A DNA stretch of 16,389 bases from Oceanospirillaceae bacterium UBA1126 (GTDB taxonomy: Bacteria; Pseudomonadota; Gammaproteobacteria; Pseudomonadales; Balneatricaceae), in assembly GCA_002312935.1 (NCBI GenBank), contig DCAT01000113.1, forward strand, positions 36,325-52,713. The letters run 5' to 3'. Below are positions 7,177 to 14,524 of this stretch, one piece after another. A program made the translations under genes and the position numbers. The notes beneath the pieces are model-generated. The model had not been told where the DNA came from. It saw nothing but the letters and a program-made list of their open reading frames with translations, and searched no databases. The stretch's first letter is position 1. The number at the start of each line of letters is the position of its first letter.

Positions 7177-7952
7177 TATGAGTTAGTCCATTGTGGTTTG
7201 CGTTTTTCTAGAAAGGCTTGCACACCTTCTTGTTGATCGTTGGTGTCAAACAAGTTAATAAACTCATCCCGCTCATACCCCATGCCTGCAAACATAGGCT
7301 GTTTACGCGCGTTTTGAATTAAGCGTTTGCATGCTGCAATGCTGGTCGGGCTTTGCCTTTGCGACTTTTGCGCCCACTCAATCGCCTTAACCAAGCCTTG
7401 GCCTTGTTCGGCTACCGCTTCTACTAGGCCAATGTCTAGCGCTTGTTGTGCGGTGACTCGCTCGCCACAAAGAATCATGCGCTTGGCCCAGCCTTCACCT
7501 ACTAGCCATGCTAGGTTTTGAGTGCCTCCGGCACACGGCAGCAAGCCTACAGCAGCTTCTGGCAAGGCCATTTGGGCTTGGCTTTCAGCGATGCGCAAGT
7601 CACAGGCTAGCGCCACTTCTAGGCCACCGCCCATGGCAAAGCCATTAATAGCTGCAATACTTAAGCCTCTAAATTGGCTTAGCACTTCAAAAGCGCGACC
7701 GAAGGCCGTAGACATGTCTGCTGCGGTTTGTTTGTCGCCATCAGCAAACAGCTTAAGGTCTGCTCCTGCGCTGAAAAACTTGTCCCCTTCACCGGTGATG
7801 ACTAGGCTGTAGATGTTTTTATCCGCGTTAAACGCTTGTATCAGTTCCGCCAAGGCGTCTAGGCTTGCACGGGTCCATGTATTGGCTGGTGGGTTTGACA
7901 TGGTAATGACAGCGACGTGCCCGTCAATAGTATGTGGTATTGATGTGTTCAT
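7176..7952 (-). CDS. ivdD: Enoyl-CoA hydratase of valine/isoleucine breakdown
   Basis: This 258-residue crotonase-fold hydratase would add water to methacrylyl-CoA (valine) and tiglyl-CoA (isoleucine). The oxyanion-hole segment FFSAGADLKLF is at 59-69. GFAMGGGLEVALACDLRIAES (104-124) carries the first catalytic glutamate E112, and MALPEAAVGLLPCAGGTQ (128-145) carries the second, E132. Having both acids marks a true hydratase rather than an isomerase or hydrolase. TAGGA lies just upstream of the start. The 61-base gap between it and the dehydrogenase gene (7953-8013) is the largest inside the operon, and I see no terminator or small gene in it. The exact substrate is inferred from neighbours. 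Confidence 0.9.
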   Translation of the reverse strand: MNTSIPHTIDGHVAVITMSNPPANTWTRASLDALAELIQAFNADKNIYSLVITGEGDKFFSAGADLKLFADGDKQTAADMSTAFGRAFEVLSQFRGLSIAAINGFAMGGGLEVALACDLRIAESQAQMALPEAAVGLLPCAGGTQNLAWLVGEGWAKRMILCGERVTAQQALDIGLVEAVAEQGQGLVKAIEWAQKSQRQSPTSIAACKRLIQNARKQPMFAGMGYERDEFINLFDTNDQQEGVQAFLEKRKPQWTNS

Positions 7953-8013
7953 GGTTGATTCCTAAATTGGGTCCACAGCTGACTTTTAGCAGGTTTATAA
8001 GCCAAGCAAGCGG

Positions 8014-9171
8014 TTATAAAATGGCCTGTGAATCTTTAAGCAATATGCGTCTGGCAATGATCACGCGCATTATCTCATTAGTACCTTCCAAAATGCGATG
8101 TACTCGACTGTCTCGCAAATAACGCTCCATAGGGTATTCTTTAATGTAACCACTGCCGCCAAAGCACTGCAATGCTTCATCACACACCTGGTAGCCAATG
8201 TCTGTGGCAAAGCGTTTGGCCATAGCACAATAGGTGGTGGCGTCTGGGTGTTTGTTATCTAGCTTAAAGGCGGCCAAACGCACCATTTGGCGCGCAGCTA
8301 CTAACTCGGTATTCATGTCGGCAAGCTTAAACTGAATGCCCTGAAAAGCTGCAATAGGCTTACCAAACTGTTTTCTGTCATTCACGAAGGCCAGGGCCTC
8401 ACTTAGGGCTTGTTGTGCCGTCCCAAGACCCACTGTAGCGATATTTATACGGCCGCCATCTAAACCTTTCATCGCGATTGTAAAGCCATCACCTTCTTTG
8501 CCTAATAGGTTGGCTGCAGGCACACGCACTTGGTCAAAATTCACCATGCGTGTAGGCTGTGCGTTCCAGCCCATTTTATCTTCTGCGCGCCCAAAGCTAA
8601 TGCCAGCACTGTCTGCATCTACAACAAACGCTGAAATGCCCTTAGCGCCAGGCTCGCCAGTGCGGGCCATCACTACTAATACTTCAGTTTCGCCAGCGCC
8701 AGAAATAAAGATTTTGTTACCTGTAATAACATACTCATTACCAGTTTTTACCGCTTTAGTCCTTAAGGAAGCTGCATCAGACCCTGCATTAGCTTCTGTG
8801 AGGCAATAAGATGCCAACCAACGGCCGCTAGTAAGCATTTCACCGAAGCGTGCCTTTGCAGTTTCGGTGGCGTTGGCTGATACCATCCACGTGGCCATGT
8901 TGTGGATGGTCAACATAGCTGTGGTAGTAGTGCAGCCCATGGCTAGTTGTTCGAAAATAAGTGATGAGTCTAATCGAGACAGGCCCAGCCCACCCACTTC
9001 TGGGTCGCTGTATAAGCCACAAAAACCCAGCTCTCCTGCTTGCTTGATCGTGGCTTTAGGGAAAATAGCCTCTGCGTCCCACAAAGCGGCATGGGGTGCT
9101 AACTCATTGGCAGAAAACTGTGCCGCTAGCTCTACGTAAGCAATTTGGTCATCGTTTAAGTCAAAATTCAT
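8014..9171 (-). CDS. ivdC: Acyl-CoA dehydrogenase, likely isobutyryl/2-methylbutyryl-CoA
   Basis: This 385-residue FAD acyl-CoA dehydrogenase is placed to oxidise isobutyryl-CoA to methacrylyl-CoA and 2-methylbutyryl-CoA to tiglyl-CoA, passing electrons to ETF. It shows SYCLTEANAGSDAASLRTKA (121-140), NDRKQFGKPIAAFQGIQFKLADM (264-286), and FGGSGYIKEYPMERYLRDSRVHRILEGTNEIMR (337-369). E362 in LEGTNEI is the catalytic base, in the short/branched-chain position rather than the isovaleryl position (compare LiuA). AGGA at 9178-9181 supports the ATG. It lies second in the operon, 27 bases after the thiolase. In Shewanella an mmsA gene lies between these two, which is not the case here. Family is certain; substrate range is inferred. 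Confidence 0.92.
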   Translation of the reverse strand: MNFDLNDDQIAYVELAAQFSANELAPHAALWDAEAIFPKATIKQAGELGFCGLYSDPEVGGLGLSRLDSSLIFEQLAMGCTTTTAMLTIHNMATWMVSANATETAKARFGEMLTSGRWLASYCLTEANAGSDAASLRTKAVKTGNEYVITGNKIFISGAGETEVLVVMARTGEPGAKGISAFVVDADSAGISFGRAEDKMGWNAQPTRMVNFDQVRVPAANLLGKEGDGFTIAMKGLDGGRINIATVGLGTAQQALSEALAFVNDRKQFGKPIAAFQGIQFKLADMNTELVAARQMVRLAAFKLDNKHPDATTYCAMAKRFATDIGYQVCDEALQCFGGSGYIKEYPMERYLRDSRVHRILEGTNEIMRVIIARRILLKDSQAIL

Positions 9172-9198
9172 GTCTAATCCTAGTTAACTATTTGCGCT

Positions 9199-10377
9199 TT
9201 AAACCAGCTCTACCGCCACAGCAGTGGCTTCACCACCACCGATACACAGTGCAGCAACACCTCGTTTGAGGCCTTTATTCTTAAGCGCAGTGGTAAGGGT
9301 AAGAATAATGCGAGAGCCAGTAGAGCCAATAGGATGCCCTTGGGCACACGCACCGCCATATACATTTACTTTACTCGCATCGATACCCAGCTCTTGGGTG
9401 GCAAGCATAGTAACCATGGCAAAAGCTTCATTAATCTCAAACAAGTCTACATCGCCTACTTGCCAATCTAGCCTGTTCAAAAGCCCTGTAATGGCTCCAA
9501 TAGGCGCAATGGTAAACTCACTAGGCTCACGGGCAAAGCTTTGCACACCAAGTATACGGGCCATAGGTGTTAGGTAGTTTTGATCCACTGCATCTGCACT
9601 AGCAAGCACAAGTGCAGACGCACCATCAGAAATGGAGCTGGCGTTAGCGGCTGTGATTGTGCCATCTTTTTTAAAGGCTGCGCGCAGTTGTGGTATTTTG
9701 TCGATACGAGCCTGACCAGGCTGTTCATCGATGGTCACCCTAGTGGTGCCCTTTCGGCTGGTCATTACTACAGCTTCAATTTCGTCTTCTAGCACACCAT
9801 CTGCTATTGCTGCGTTGGCCTTAAATAATGAGTTAATAGCAAAGTCATCCATTGCCTGGCGCGTTAAACCATATTCATCAGCAGTGGCTTGAGCAAAGCT
9901 GCCCATTAAGCCGCCTTCATAGGCATCTTCAAGGCCATCTAAAAACATATGATCTAACATTTGTCCGTGGCCCATACGCAAACCTTGGCGCACCTTAGGT
10001 AATAAATAAGGAGCATTAGTCATGCTTTCCATGCCACCACATACCATAATGTCTACAGAGCCTGCTTTAATTGCATTAAAACCCATAATGGTGGTCTGCA
10101 TACCAGAGCCACACATTTTATTTACTGTAGTGGCGGGTGTGCTTTTGGGTAGCCCAGCACCTAAAGCCGCTTGGCGAGCTGGTGCCTGCCCTTGCCCTGC
10201 TGCTAATACGCAGCCCATATATACTTCGTTCACTTGTTCTGGGGTTATGTTTGATCGTGTTAAAGCGCCCTTTATTGCTACTGCACCTAGCTGTGATGCA
10301 GTTTGACTTGCAAGGCTGCCATCAAGGCCTCCCATTGGCGTGCGGCTGCCACCGAGGATATAGACGTCTTGACTCAT
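9199..10377 (-). CDS. ivdA: Acetyl-CoA acyltransferase (thiolase) of isoleucine/valine operon
   Basis: This biosynthetic/degradative type II thiolase probably cleaves 2-methylacetoacetyl-CoA into acetyl-CoA and propionyl-CoA, and may also handle acetoacetyl-CoA from leucine breakdown. In its 392 residues the acyl-accepting Cys is C89 in VNKMCGSGM, and INEAFA is present. GGACAQGHPIGSTGSR (341-356) carries H348, and CIGGGEA carries the second catalytic Cys, C378. GGAG (10385-10388), seven bases upstream, is a good ribosome binding site. It is the first gene of the minus-strand operon and diverges from liuR across a 108-base shared regulatory gap. AtoB is the label most pipelines would give. Confidence 0.94.
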   Translation of the reverse strand: MSQDVYILGGSRTPMGGLDGSLASQTASQLGAVAIKGALTRSNITPEQVNEVYMGCVLAAGQGQAPARQAALGAGLPKSTPATTVNKMCGSGMQTTIMGFNAIKAGSVDIMVCGGMESMTNAPYLLPKVRQGLRMGHGQMLDHMFLDGLEDAYEGGLMGSFAQATADEYGLTRQAMDDFAINSLFKANAAIADGVLEDEIEAVVMTSRKGTTRVTIDEQPGQARIDKIPQLRAAFKKDGTITAANASSISDGASALVLASADAVDQNYLTPMARILGVQSFAREPSEFTIAPIGAITGLLNRLDWQVGDVDLFEINEAFAMVTMLATQELGIDASKVNVYGGACAQGHPIGSTGSRIILTLTTALKNKGLKRGVAALCIGGGEATAVAVELV

Positions 10378-10406
10378 TTTAAGGCTCCAATAAAAGCGAA
10401 TTAAAC

Positions 10407-10444
10407 AGGATAAACATTTTGCTTGACCTTTACGTCAACGTCAA
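10407..10444 (-). promoter_or_regulatory. Possible promoter of the ivd operon
   Basis: On the minus strand, TTGACG occurs twice in tandem (10444-10439 and 10438-10433). The second copy has TATCCT at 10412-10407 after 20 bases; the first has AAATGT at 10419-10414 after 19 bases. Either long spacer would suit a MerR-type activator, and both -35 copies lie within the LiuR-like operator. The -10 matches are weak, so the exact element is uncertain. Confidence 0.3.
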
Positions 10445-10453
10445 CCAAAATAT
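10423..10453 (+). promoter_or_regulatory. Candidate MerR-type promoter of liuRABCD
   Basis: TTGACC (10423-10428) is a near-consensus -35 element. AAATAT (10448-10453) follows after 19 bases, the overlong spacer typical of promoters controlled by MerR-family proteins. Initiation near 10460 would leave a leader of about 25 bases, containing the liuR Shine-Dalgarno TAAGG (10471-10475). The -10 is only a moderate match. Confidence 0.5.
10428..10445. promoter_or_regulatory. LiuR-type operator between the ivd and liu operons
   Basis: The core TTTACGTCAACGTCAA (10429-10444) is an imperfect palindrome with six of eight pairs matching. It has the ACGT-n-ACGT form I associate with LiuR sites in gammaproteobacteria. 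It fills almost all of the 19-base promoter spacer before liuR and overlaps the possible -35 elements of the opposite operon. LiuR is encoded immediately beside it. Assignment rests on family knowledge and position. Confidence 0.6.
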
Positions 10454-10485
10454 GCATCATAGATTATAACTAAGGCGCATTATCC

Positions 10486-10887
10486 ATGTCAGCCACCACA
10501 TACACAATTAGCGAATTGTCGAAAGAGTTTGTCATTACTACTCGCAGCATCCGCTTCTATGAAGACCAAGGTTTGCTGTCGCCTGCGCGTGAAGGCCAAA
10601 AACGCATTTACTCTGCCCACGACAGAACTTGGCTAAAGCTAATACTGCGTGGCAAGCGCCTAGGCCTCACCTTGGCTGAAATTAGCCAAATATTAGATCT
10701 TTACGACTCGTCTTCCACAAATAATGACCAGCAACTAATTGTTTTTATTGAAAAAATAAATATTAGAAAACTAGCATTGCAACAACAAATGGAAGATATC
10801 AAAGCCCTACAAGATGAGCTGAACGCCGCACACCTGCGCTGCACTAACGCCCTTTCTAGTACTCAATCTCTGGAGACTCAAGCATGA
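10486..10887 (+). CDS. liuR: MerR-family regulator of branched-chain catabolism
   Basis: This 133-residue transcription factor of the MerR family has an N-terminal winged helix-turn-helix (about 7-75). It begins YTISELSKEFVITTRSIRFYEDQGLLSP (6-33), with the family's REGQKRIYSAHDRTWLKLILRGKRLGLTLAEI (35-66) wing. A long C-terminal coiled-coil dimer helix follows (about 82-115). The C-terminal tail is short and has only one cysteine (C119), so it does not look like a metal or redox sensor. As the first gene of the leucine operon, it is expected to respond to a branched acyl-CoA and to act at the dyad upstream of its own start. Its stop overlaps the liuA start in ATGA. TAAGG ten bases upstream supports the ATG. 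Confidence 0.93.
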   Translation: MSATTYTISELSKEFVITTRSIRFYEDQGLLSPAREGQKRIYSAHDRTWLKLILRGKRLGLTLAEISQILDLYDSSSTNNDQQLIVFIEKINIRKLALQQQMEDIKALQDELNAAHLRCTNALSSTQSLETQA

Positions 10888-12053
10888 TAAGCACCTACAC
10901 CAGCCTCAATTTTGACCTGGGCGAAACTAATGACATTTTGCGTGATCACGTCAATCAGTTTGCTGCTGATCAAATCGCGCCTTTAGCTCAGGCTACAGAT
11001 CAAAATAACGAGTTTCCTAATGAGCTGTGGCAAAAAATGGGCGACATGGGTTTGTTAGGCATCACCTGTGATGAGCAATATGGTGGCGCTGGCATGGGCT
11101 ATTTGGCCCACACCATAGCCATGGAAGAAATTAGCCGAGCTTCAGCAAGTATTGGCCTAAGCTACGGTGCGCACTCTAACTTGTGTGTAAACCAAATTCA
11201 CCGCCATGGTACGGACCGACAAAAATCCACATACTTGCCTAAGTTAATTAGTGGTGATCACATTGGCGCCCTTGCTATGAGCGAGCCAGGTGCTGGTTCA
11301 GACGTAGTGAGCATGCAACTTAGAGCAGATATAAAGGGCGATAAGTATGTGCTTAACGGCAACAAAATGTGGATTACCAATGGCCCCGACGCTAATACCT
11401 ATGTGATCTATGCGAAAACAGATATGTCAGCTGGAGCCAAAGGTATTACTGCATTTATTGTAGAGCGAGACTCCCCGGGCTTTAGTCGCTCACCAAAGTT
11501 AGACAAGCTCGGCATGCGCGGTTCTAACACCTGCGAATTGGTATTCATAGATTGTGAAGTGCCAGTCGCAAACATTTTGGGTCAGTTAAATGGTGGTGTC
11601 CGCGTATTGATGAGTGGCCTAGACTATGAACGAGTTGTGCTTTCTGGCGGGCCATTAGGCATTATGCAGGCATGTATGGATTTGGTAGTGCCCTACGTGC
11701 ATGACCGCAAACAGTTTGGTCAGGCCATTGGTGAGTTTCAGCTAGTGCAAGGTAAGCTAGCCGACATGTACACCCAAATGAACGCTGCTAAATCCTACGT
11801 TTATAACGTGGCAAAATCGTGTGACCGTGGCGAAACCACGCGCAAAGACTCAGCGGGTGCCATTTTGTATGCTGCTGAGCTTGCCACAAAAATGTCTTTA
11901 GATGCTATCCAGCTTTTAGGTGGCACAGGCTACACTAACGAATGCCCTACTGGCAGGCTTTTGCGTGACGCCAAGCTTTATGAAATTGGTGCGGGTACGT
12001 CAGAGATTAGACGTATGTTAATCGGCCGTGAATTGTTTAATGAGTCGCACTAA
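10884..12053 (+). CDS. liuA: Isovaleryl-CoA dehydrogenase
   Basis: This FAD enzyme converts isovaleryl-CoA to 3-methylcrotonyl-CoA in leucine breakdown. It has 389 residues, with MGLLGITCDEQYGGAGMGYLAH (55-76), ALAMSEPGAGSDVVSM (129-144) and WITNGPDANTYVIYAKT (163-179). Diagnostic for isovaleryl-CoA dehydrogenase is GLDYERVVLSGGPLGIM (245-261), where E249 is the catalytic base in the alternative position. The usual C-terminal position carries GAGTSEIRRMLIGRELF, with Gly in place of the usual Glu. GGAG at 10872-10875, eight bases upstream, and a four-base overlap with liuR set the start and suggest coupled translation. It is followed almost at once by liuB. Confidence 0.97.
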   Translation: MISTYTSLNFDLGETNDILRDHVNQFAADQIAPLAQATDQNNEFPNELWQKMGDMGLLGITCDEQYGGAGMGYLAHTIAMEEISRASASIGLSYGAHSNLCVNQIHRHGTDRQKSTYLPKLISGDHIGALAMSEPGAGSDVVSMQLRADIKGDKYVLNGNKMWITNGPDANTYVIYAKTDMSAGAKGITAFIVERDSPGFSRSPKLDKLGMRGSNTCELVFIDCEVPVANILGQLNGGVRVLMSGLDYERVVLSGGPLGIMQACMDLVVPYVHDRKQFGQAIGEFQLVQGKLADMYTQMNAAKSYVYNVAKSCDRGETTRKDSAGAILYAAELATKMSLDAIQLLGGTGYTNECPTGRLLRDAKLYEIGAGTSEIRRMLIGRELFNESH

Positions 12054-12054
12054 C

Positions 12055-13662
12055 ATGGCCACTTTATCCAGCAGTATTAATACCCAAAGCGAAGAGTTTA
12101 AGCTTAAGTCTGACGCTATGCAGGTGTTGGTAGATGATCTACAGCAGCAGGTGGCGAAGCTGCAACTAGGCGGCGGCGAAGCCTATCAGGCCAAGCATTT
12201 GAGCCGTGGCAAGATGCTACCGCGCCATCGTATAGATGCCCTACTAGACCAAGGCTCACCCTTTTTAGAAGTGGGCCAACTGGCTGCCCATCAAGTGTAT
12301 GACATGGCGGTGCCTAGTGCAGGCATCATTTGTGGTGTGGGCTTAGTGAATGGCCGTCATTGTATGGTGATCGCTAATGATGCCACGGTAAAAGGTGGCA
12401 CCTACTTTCCACTTACAGTGAAAAAGCACTTACGTGCACAAGACATCGCTTTGCAAAATAACCTGCCTTGTATTTACCTAGTAGATTCAGGCGGTGCAAA
12501 CTTACCGCAACAAGATGAGGTATTTCCAGACAAGCTCCATTTTGGGCGCATTTTTTACAACCAAGCCACTATGTCTTCCCAAGGTATTCCACAGATCGCT
12601 GTAGTGATGGGATCTTGCACTGCTGGTGGTGCTTATGTGCCTGCTATGGCAGATGAATCCATTATTGTGAAGCACCAAGGCACCATATTTTTAGCGGGCC
12701 CACCTTTGGTAAAGGCCGCCACAGGTGAAGAAGTAAGTGCTGAAGAGCTAGGTGGTGCAGACACCCACTGCCGCGTATCAGGAGTAGCGGATCATTATGC
12801 GCAATCAGATGAACATGCATTATTGATCGCCCGCCAGTGTATTGCCAACTGCCCAAAGACTGCAGGCAATCCCTTGTTACGTAGGCCCAGTGCGCTGCCT
12901 CGTTACTCAAGTGAGCAAATATATGGTGTGGTGGGCACAGACCTGCGCAAGCCTTTTGATGTGCGCGACATAATCGCACGGGTGGTAGATGACTCTGCGT
13001 TTGATGAATTTAAAGCGCTATATGGCACTACGTTAGTGTGTGGATTTGCTCATATTGATGGCTATCCTGTAGGCATTGTCGCCAATAATGGGGTTTTATT
13101 CTCTGAGTCAGCTCAAAAAGGTGCTCACTTTATAGAGCTGTGCTGCCAGCGCCAAATTCCTTTAGTGTTTTTGCAAAACATTACAGGGTTTATGGTCGGT
13201 AAAAAATACGAAGCACAAGGGATCGCTAAACACGGTGCAAAAATGGTAATGGCTGTTGCTTGTGCCAAAGTACCCAAGTTCACAATAATTATTGGTGGCA
13301 GCTATGGTGCTGGTAACTATGGCATGTGTGGCCGTGCCTTTGAACCCAACTTTCTGTGGATGTGGCCCAACAGTCGTATTTCTGTAATGGGCGGCGAGCA
13401 AGCTGCTGGCGTGCTAACTCAGGTTAAACGCGATCAGCTGGCTGCTCGTGGTGAAGCGTTCAGTGACGCTGATGAAAAATCTATGCGCGAGCCTGTGCTG
13501 CAACAATACGAGCACCAAGGGCATCCTTATTACGCCAGCGCACGTTTATGGGACGACGGCATTATCGATCCAAAAGACACACGCAGCGTACTTAGCGTCG
13601 CTTTGGCAACTGCCCTCAACAAACCTGCACAAGACACACGCTTTGGCGTGTTTCGTATGTAA
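12055..13662 (+). CDS. liuB: 3-methylcrotonyl-CoA carboxylase, carboxyltransferase (beta) subunit
   Basis: LiuB moves the carboxyl group from carboxybiotin on LiuD to 3-methylcrotonyl-CoA, forming 3-methylglutaconyl-CoA. From the ATG at 12055 it has 535 residues, the usual length for this subunit. VDSGGANLPQQDEVFPD (143-159) and GSCTAGGAYVPAM (186-198) bind substrate in the N-terminal half. The C-terminal biotin-binding half shows QNITGFMVGKKYEAQGIAKHGAKM and GGSYGAGNYGMCGRAFEPNFLWMWPNSRISVMGGEQAAGVL. An in-frame GTG at 12028 and ATG at 12040 would extend it into liuA by up to 26 bases. I prefer 12055 because it lies one base after the liuA stop, gives family length and has TGAG ten bases upstream. 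Propionyl-CoA carboxylase beta is excluded by the DSGGANLPQQ motif and operon. Confidence 0.96.
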   Translation: MATLSSSINTQSEEFKLKSDAMQVLVDDLQQQVAKLQLGGGEAYQAKHLSRGKMLPRHRIDALLDQGSPFLEVGQLAAHQVYDMAVPSAGIICGVGLVNGRHCMVIANDATVKGGTYFPLTVKKHLRAQDIALQNNLPCIYLVDSGGANLPQQDEVFPDKLHFGRIFYNQATMSSQGIPQIAVVMGSCTAGGAYVPAMADESIIVKHQGTIFLAGPPLVKAATGEEVSAEELGGADTHCRVSGVADHYAQSDEHALLIARQCIANCPKTAGNPLLRRPSALPRYSSEQIYGVVGTDLRKPFDVRDIIARVVDDSAFDEFKALYGTTLVCGFAHIDGYPVGIVANNGVLFSESAQKGAHFIELCCQRQIPLVFLQNITGFMVGKKYEAQGIAKHGAKMVMAVACAKVPKFTIIIGGSYGAGNYGMCGRAFEPNFLWMWPNSRISVMGGEQAAGVLTQVKRDQLAARGEAFSDADEKSMREPVLQQYEHQGHPYYASARLWDDGIIDPKDTRSVLSVALATALNKPAQDTRFGVFRM

Positions 13663-13688
13663 TGTGTACCTCACTTAAGGCGCCTAAC

Positions 13689-14519
13689 ATGACAGCTTCT
13701 TCAATATCTACACACCCTTTTGCACACTGGTTAAGCTGCACGCTAAGCCCTTCTGGCATTGCGACGCTCACCCTTAACCGGCCAGAAAAACACAACGCCT
13801 TTGATGACCAGTTGATACAGCTGTTTATTACCCAGCTGCAACGCTTGGCTTTAGACACTAATGTGCGTGGCCTTATTATAACCGGTGCCGGAAAAAGCTT
13901 TTCAGCTGGTGCTGACTTGGCTTGGATGCAACGCATGGCAGCCTATGATGAGGCAGCTAATATTGCAGACGCCCAACAATTAGCATTATTAATGCAGCTG
14001 CTGAATGAGTTTCCAAAGCCTACTCTTGCTGTTGTTAACGGGGCGGCATTTGGTGGAGCGGTAGGCCTTATCGCTTGTTGTGATAGCGTGATCAGCGCAG
14101 ACCATGTTTCTTTTTGTTTAAGCGAAGTGCGCATTGGTCTTATCCCCGCAGTTATTAGCCCTTTTGTGATGAATAAGGTCGGCATATCTTGGGGCCGTCA
14201 CCTCATGACTAGTGCTAAGGTATTCACGGCAGATCAAGCCTTGGCTATGGGTTTAGTGCATGAGGTAGTGGCAGCCTGTGAATTAGAAAAGGCTAAAGAC
14301 CAATGGACTTTAGGCACAATGGACAATAGCCCAGAGGCAGTAGCACAGATTAAACAGCTGCTTAATCGCGTAAATAGCCACTCCCCCATCACTAAAGAAT
14401 CCTTAGCCTCTACTACAGCGCTCACCACTAGTGCTATTTCTAAAATCCGCGTCAGTGCTAGTGGTCAAGCAGGTTTGAAGTCCTTTCTTACTAAAACGCT
14501 CGCCCCTTGGAAACAATAA
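13689..14519 (+). CDS. liuC: 3-methylglutaconyl-CoA hydratase
   Basis: This crotonase-fold enzyme hydrates 3-methylglutaconyl-CoA to HMG-CoA, the step before HMG-CoA lyase. From the ATG at 13689 it has 276 residues. SFSAGADLAWMQRMA (70-84) forms the oxyanion-hole segment, GAAFGGAVGLIACCD (118-132) follows, and FCLSEVRIGLIPAVISPFV (142-160) supplies E146. The position of the first canonical crotonase glutamate holds G126, a trait I recall for LiuC proteins of pseudomonads. TAAGG ending at 13680, eight bases upstream, supports this start. An in-frame ATG at 13662, overlapping the liuB stop in TAATG, would add nine residues and lacks a good Shine-Dalgarno sequence. Context between the two carboxylase genes makes the call strong. 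Confidence 0.93.
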   Translation: MTASSISTHPFAHWLSCTLSPSGIATLTLNRPEKHNAFDDQLIQLFITQLQRLALDTNVRGLIITGAGKSFSAGADLAWMQRMAAYDEAANIADAQQLALLMQLLNEFPKPTLAVVNGAAFGGAVGLIACCDSVISADHVSFCLSEVRIGLIPAVISPFVMNKVGISWGRHLMTSAKVFTADQALAMGLVHEVVAACELEKAKDQWTLGTMDNSPEAVAQIKQLLNRVNSHSPITKESLASTTALTTSAISKIRVSASGQAGLKSFLTKTLAPWKQ

Positions 14520-14524
14520 ATACT

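Noticed and set aside
6070..7952. Possible recent duplication of two adjacent crotonase-fold genes
   Set aside because: The two belong to distinct, long-separated subfamilies (hydrolase and hydratase) of different length and catalytic residues.
7953..8013. 61-base gap inside the ivd operon, considered as an internal promoter or terminator
   Set aside because: No stem with a U-tract and no convincing -35/-10 pair on the minus strand; it holds only the hydratase ribosome binding site.
9580..9792. Plus-strand open frame opposite the thiolase
   Set aside because: Antisense shadow of a fully conserved gene; no ribosome binding site and no recognisable protein features.
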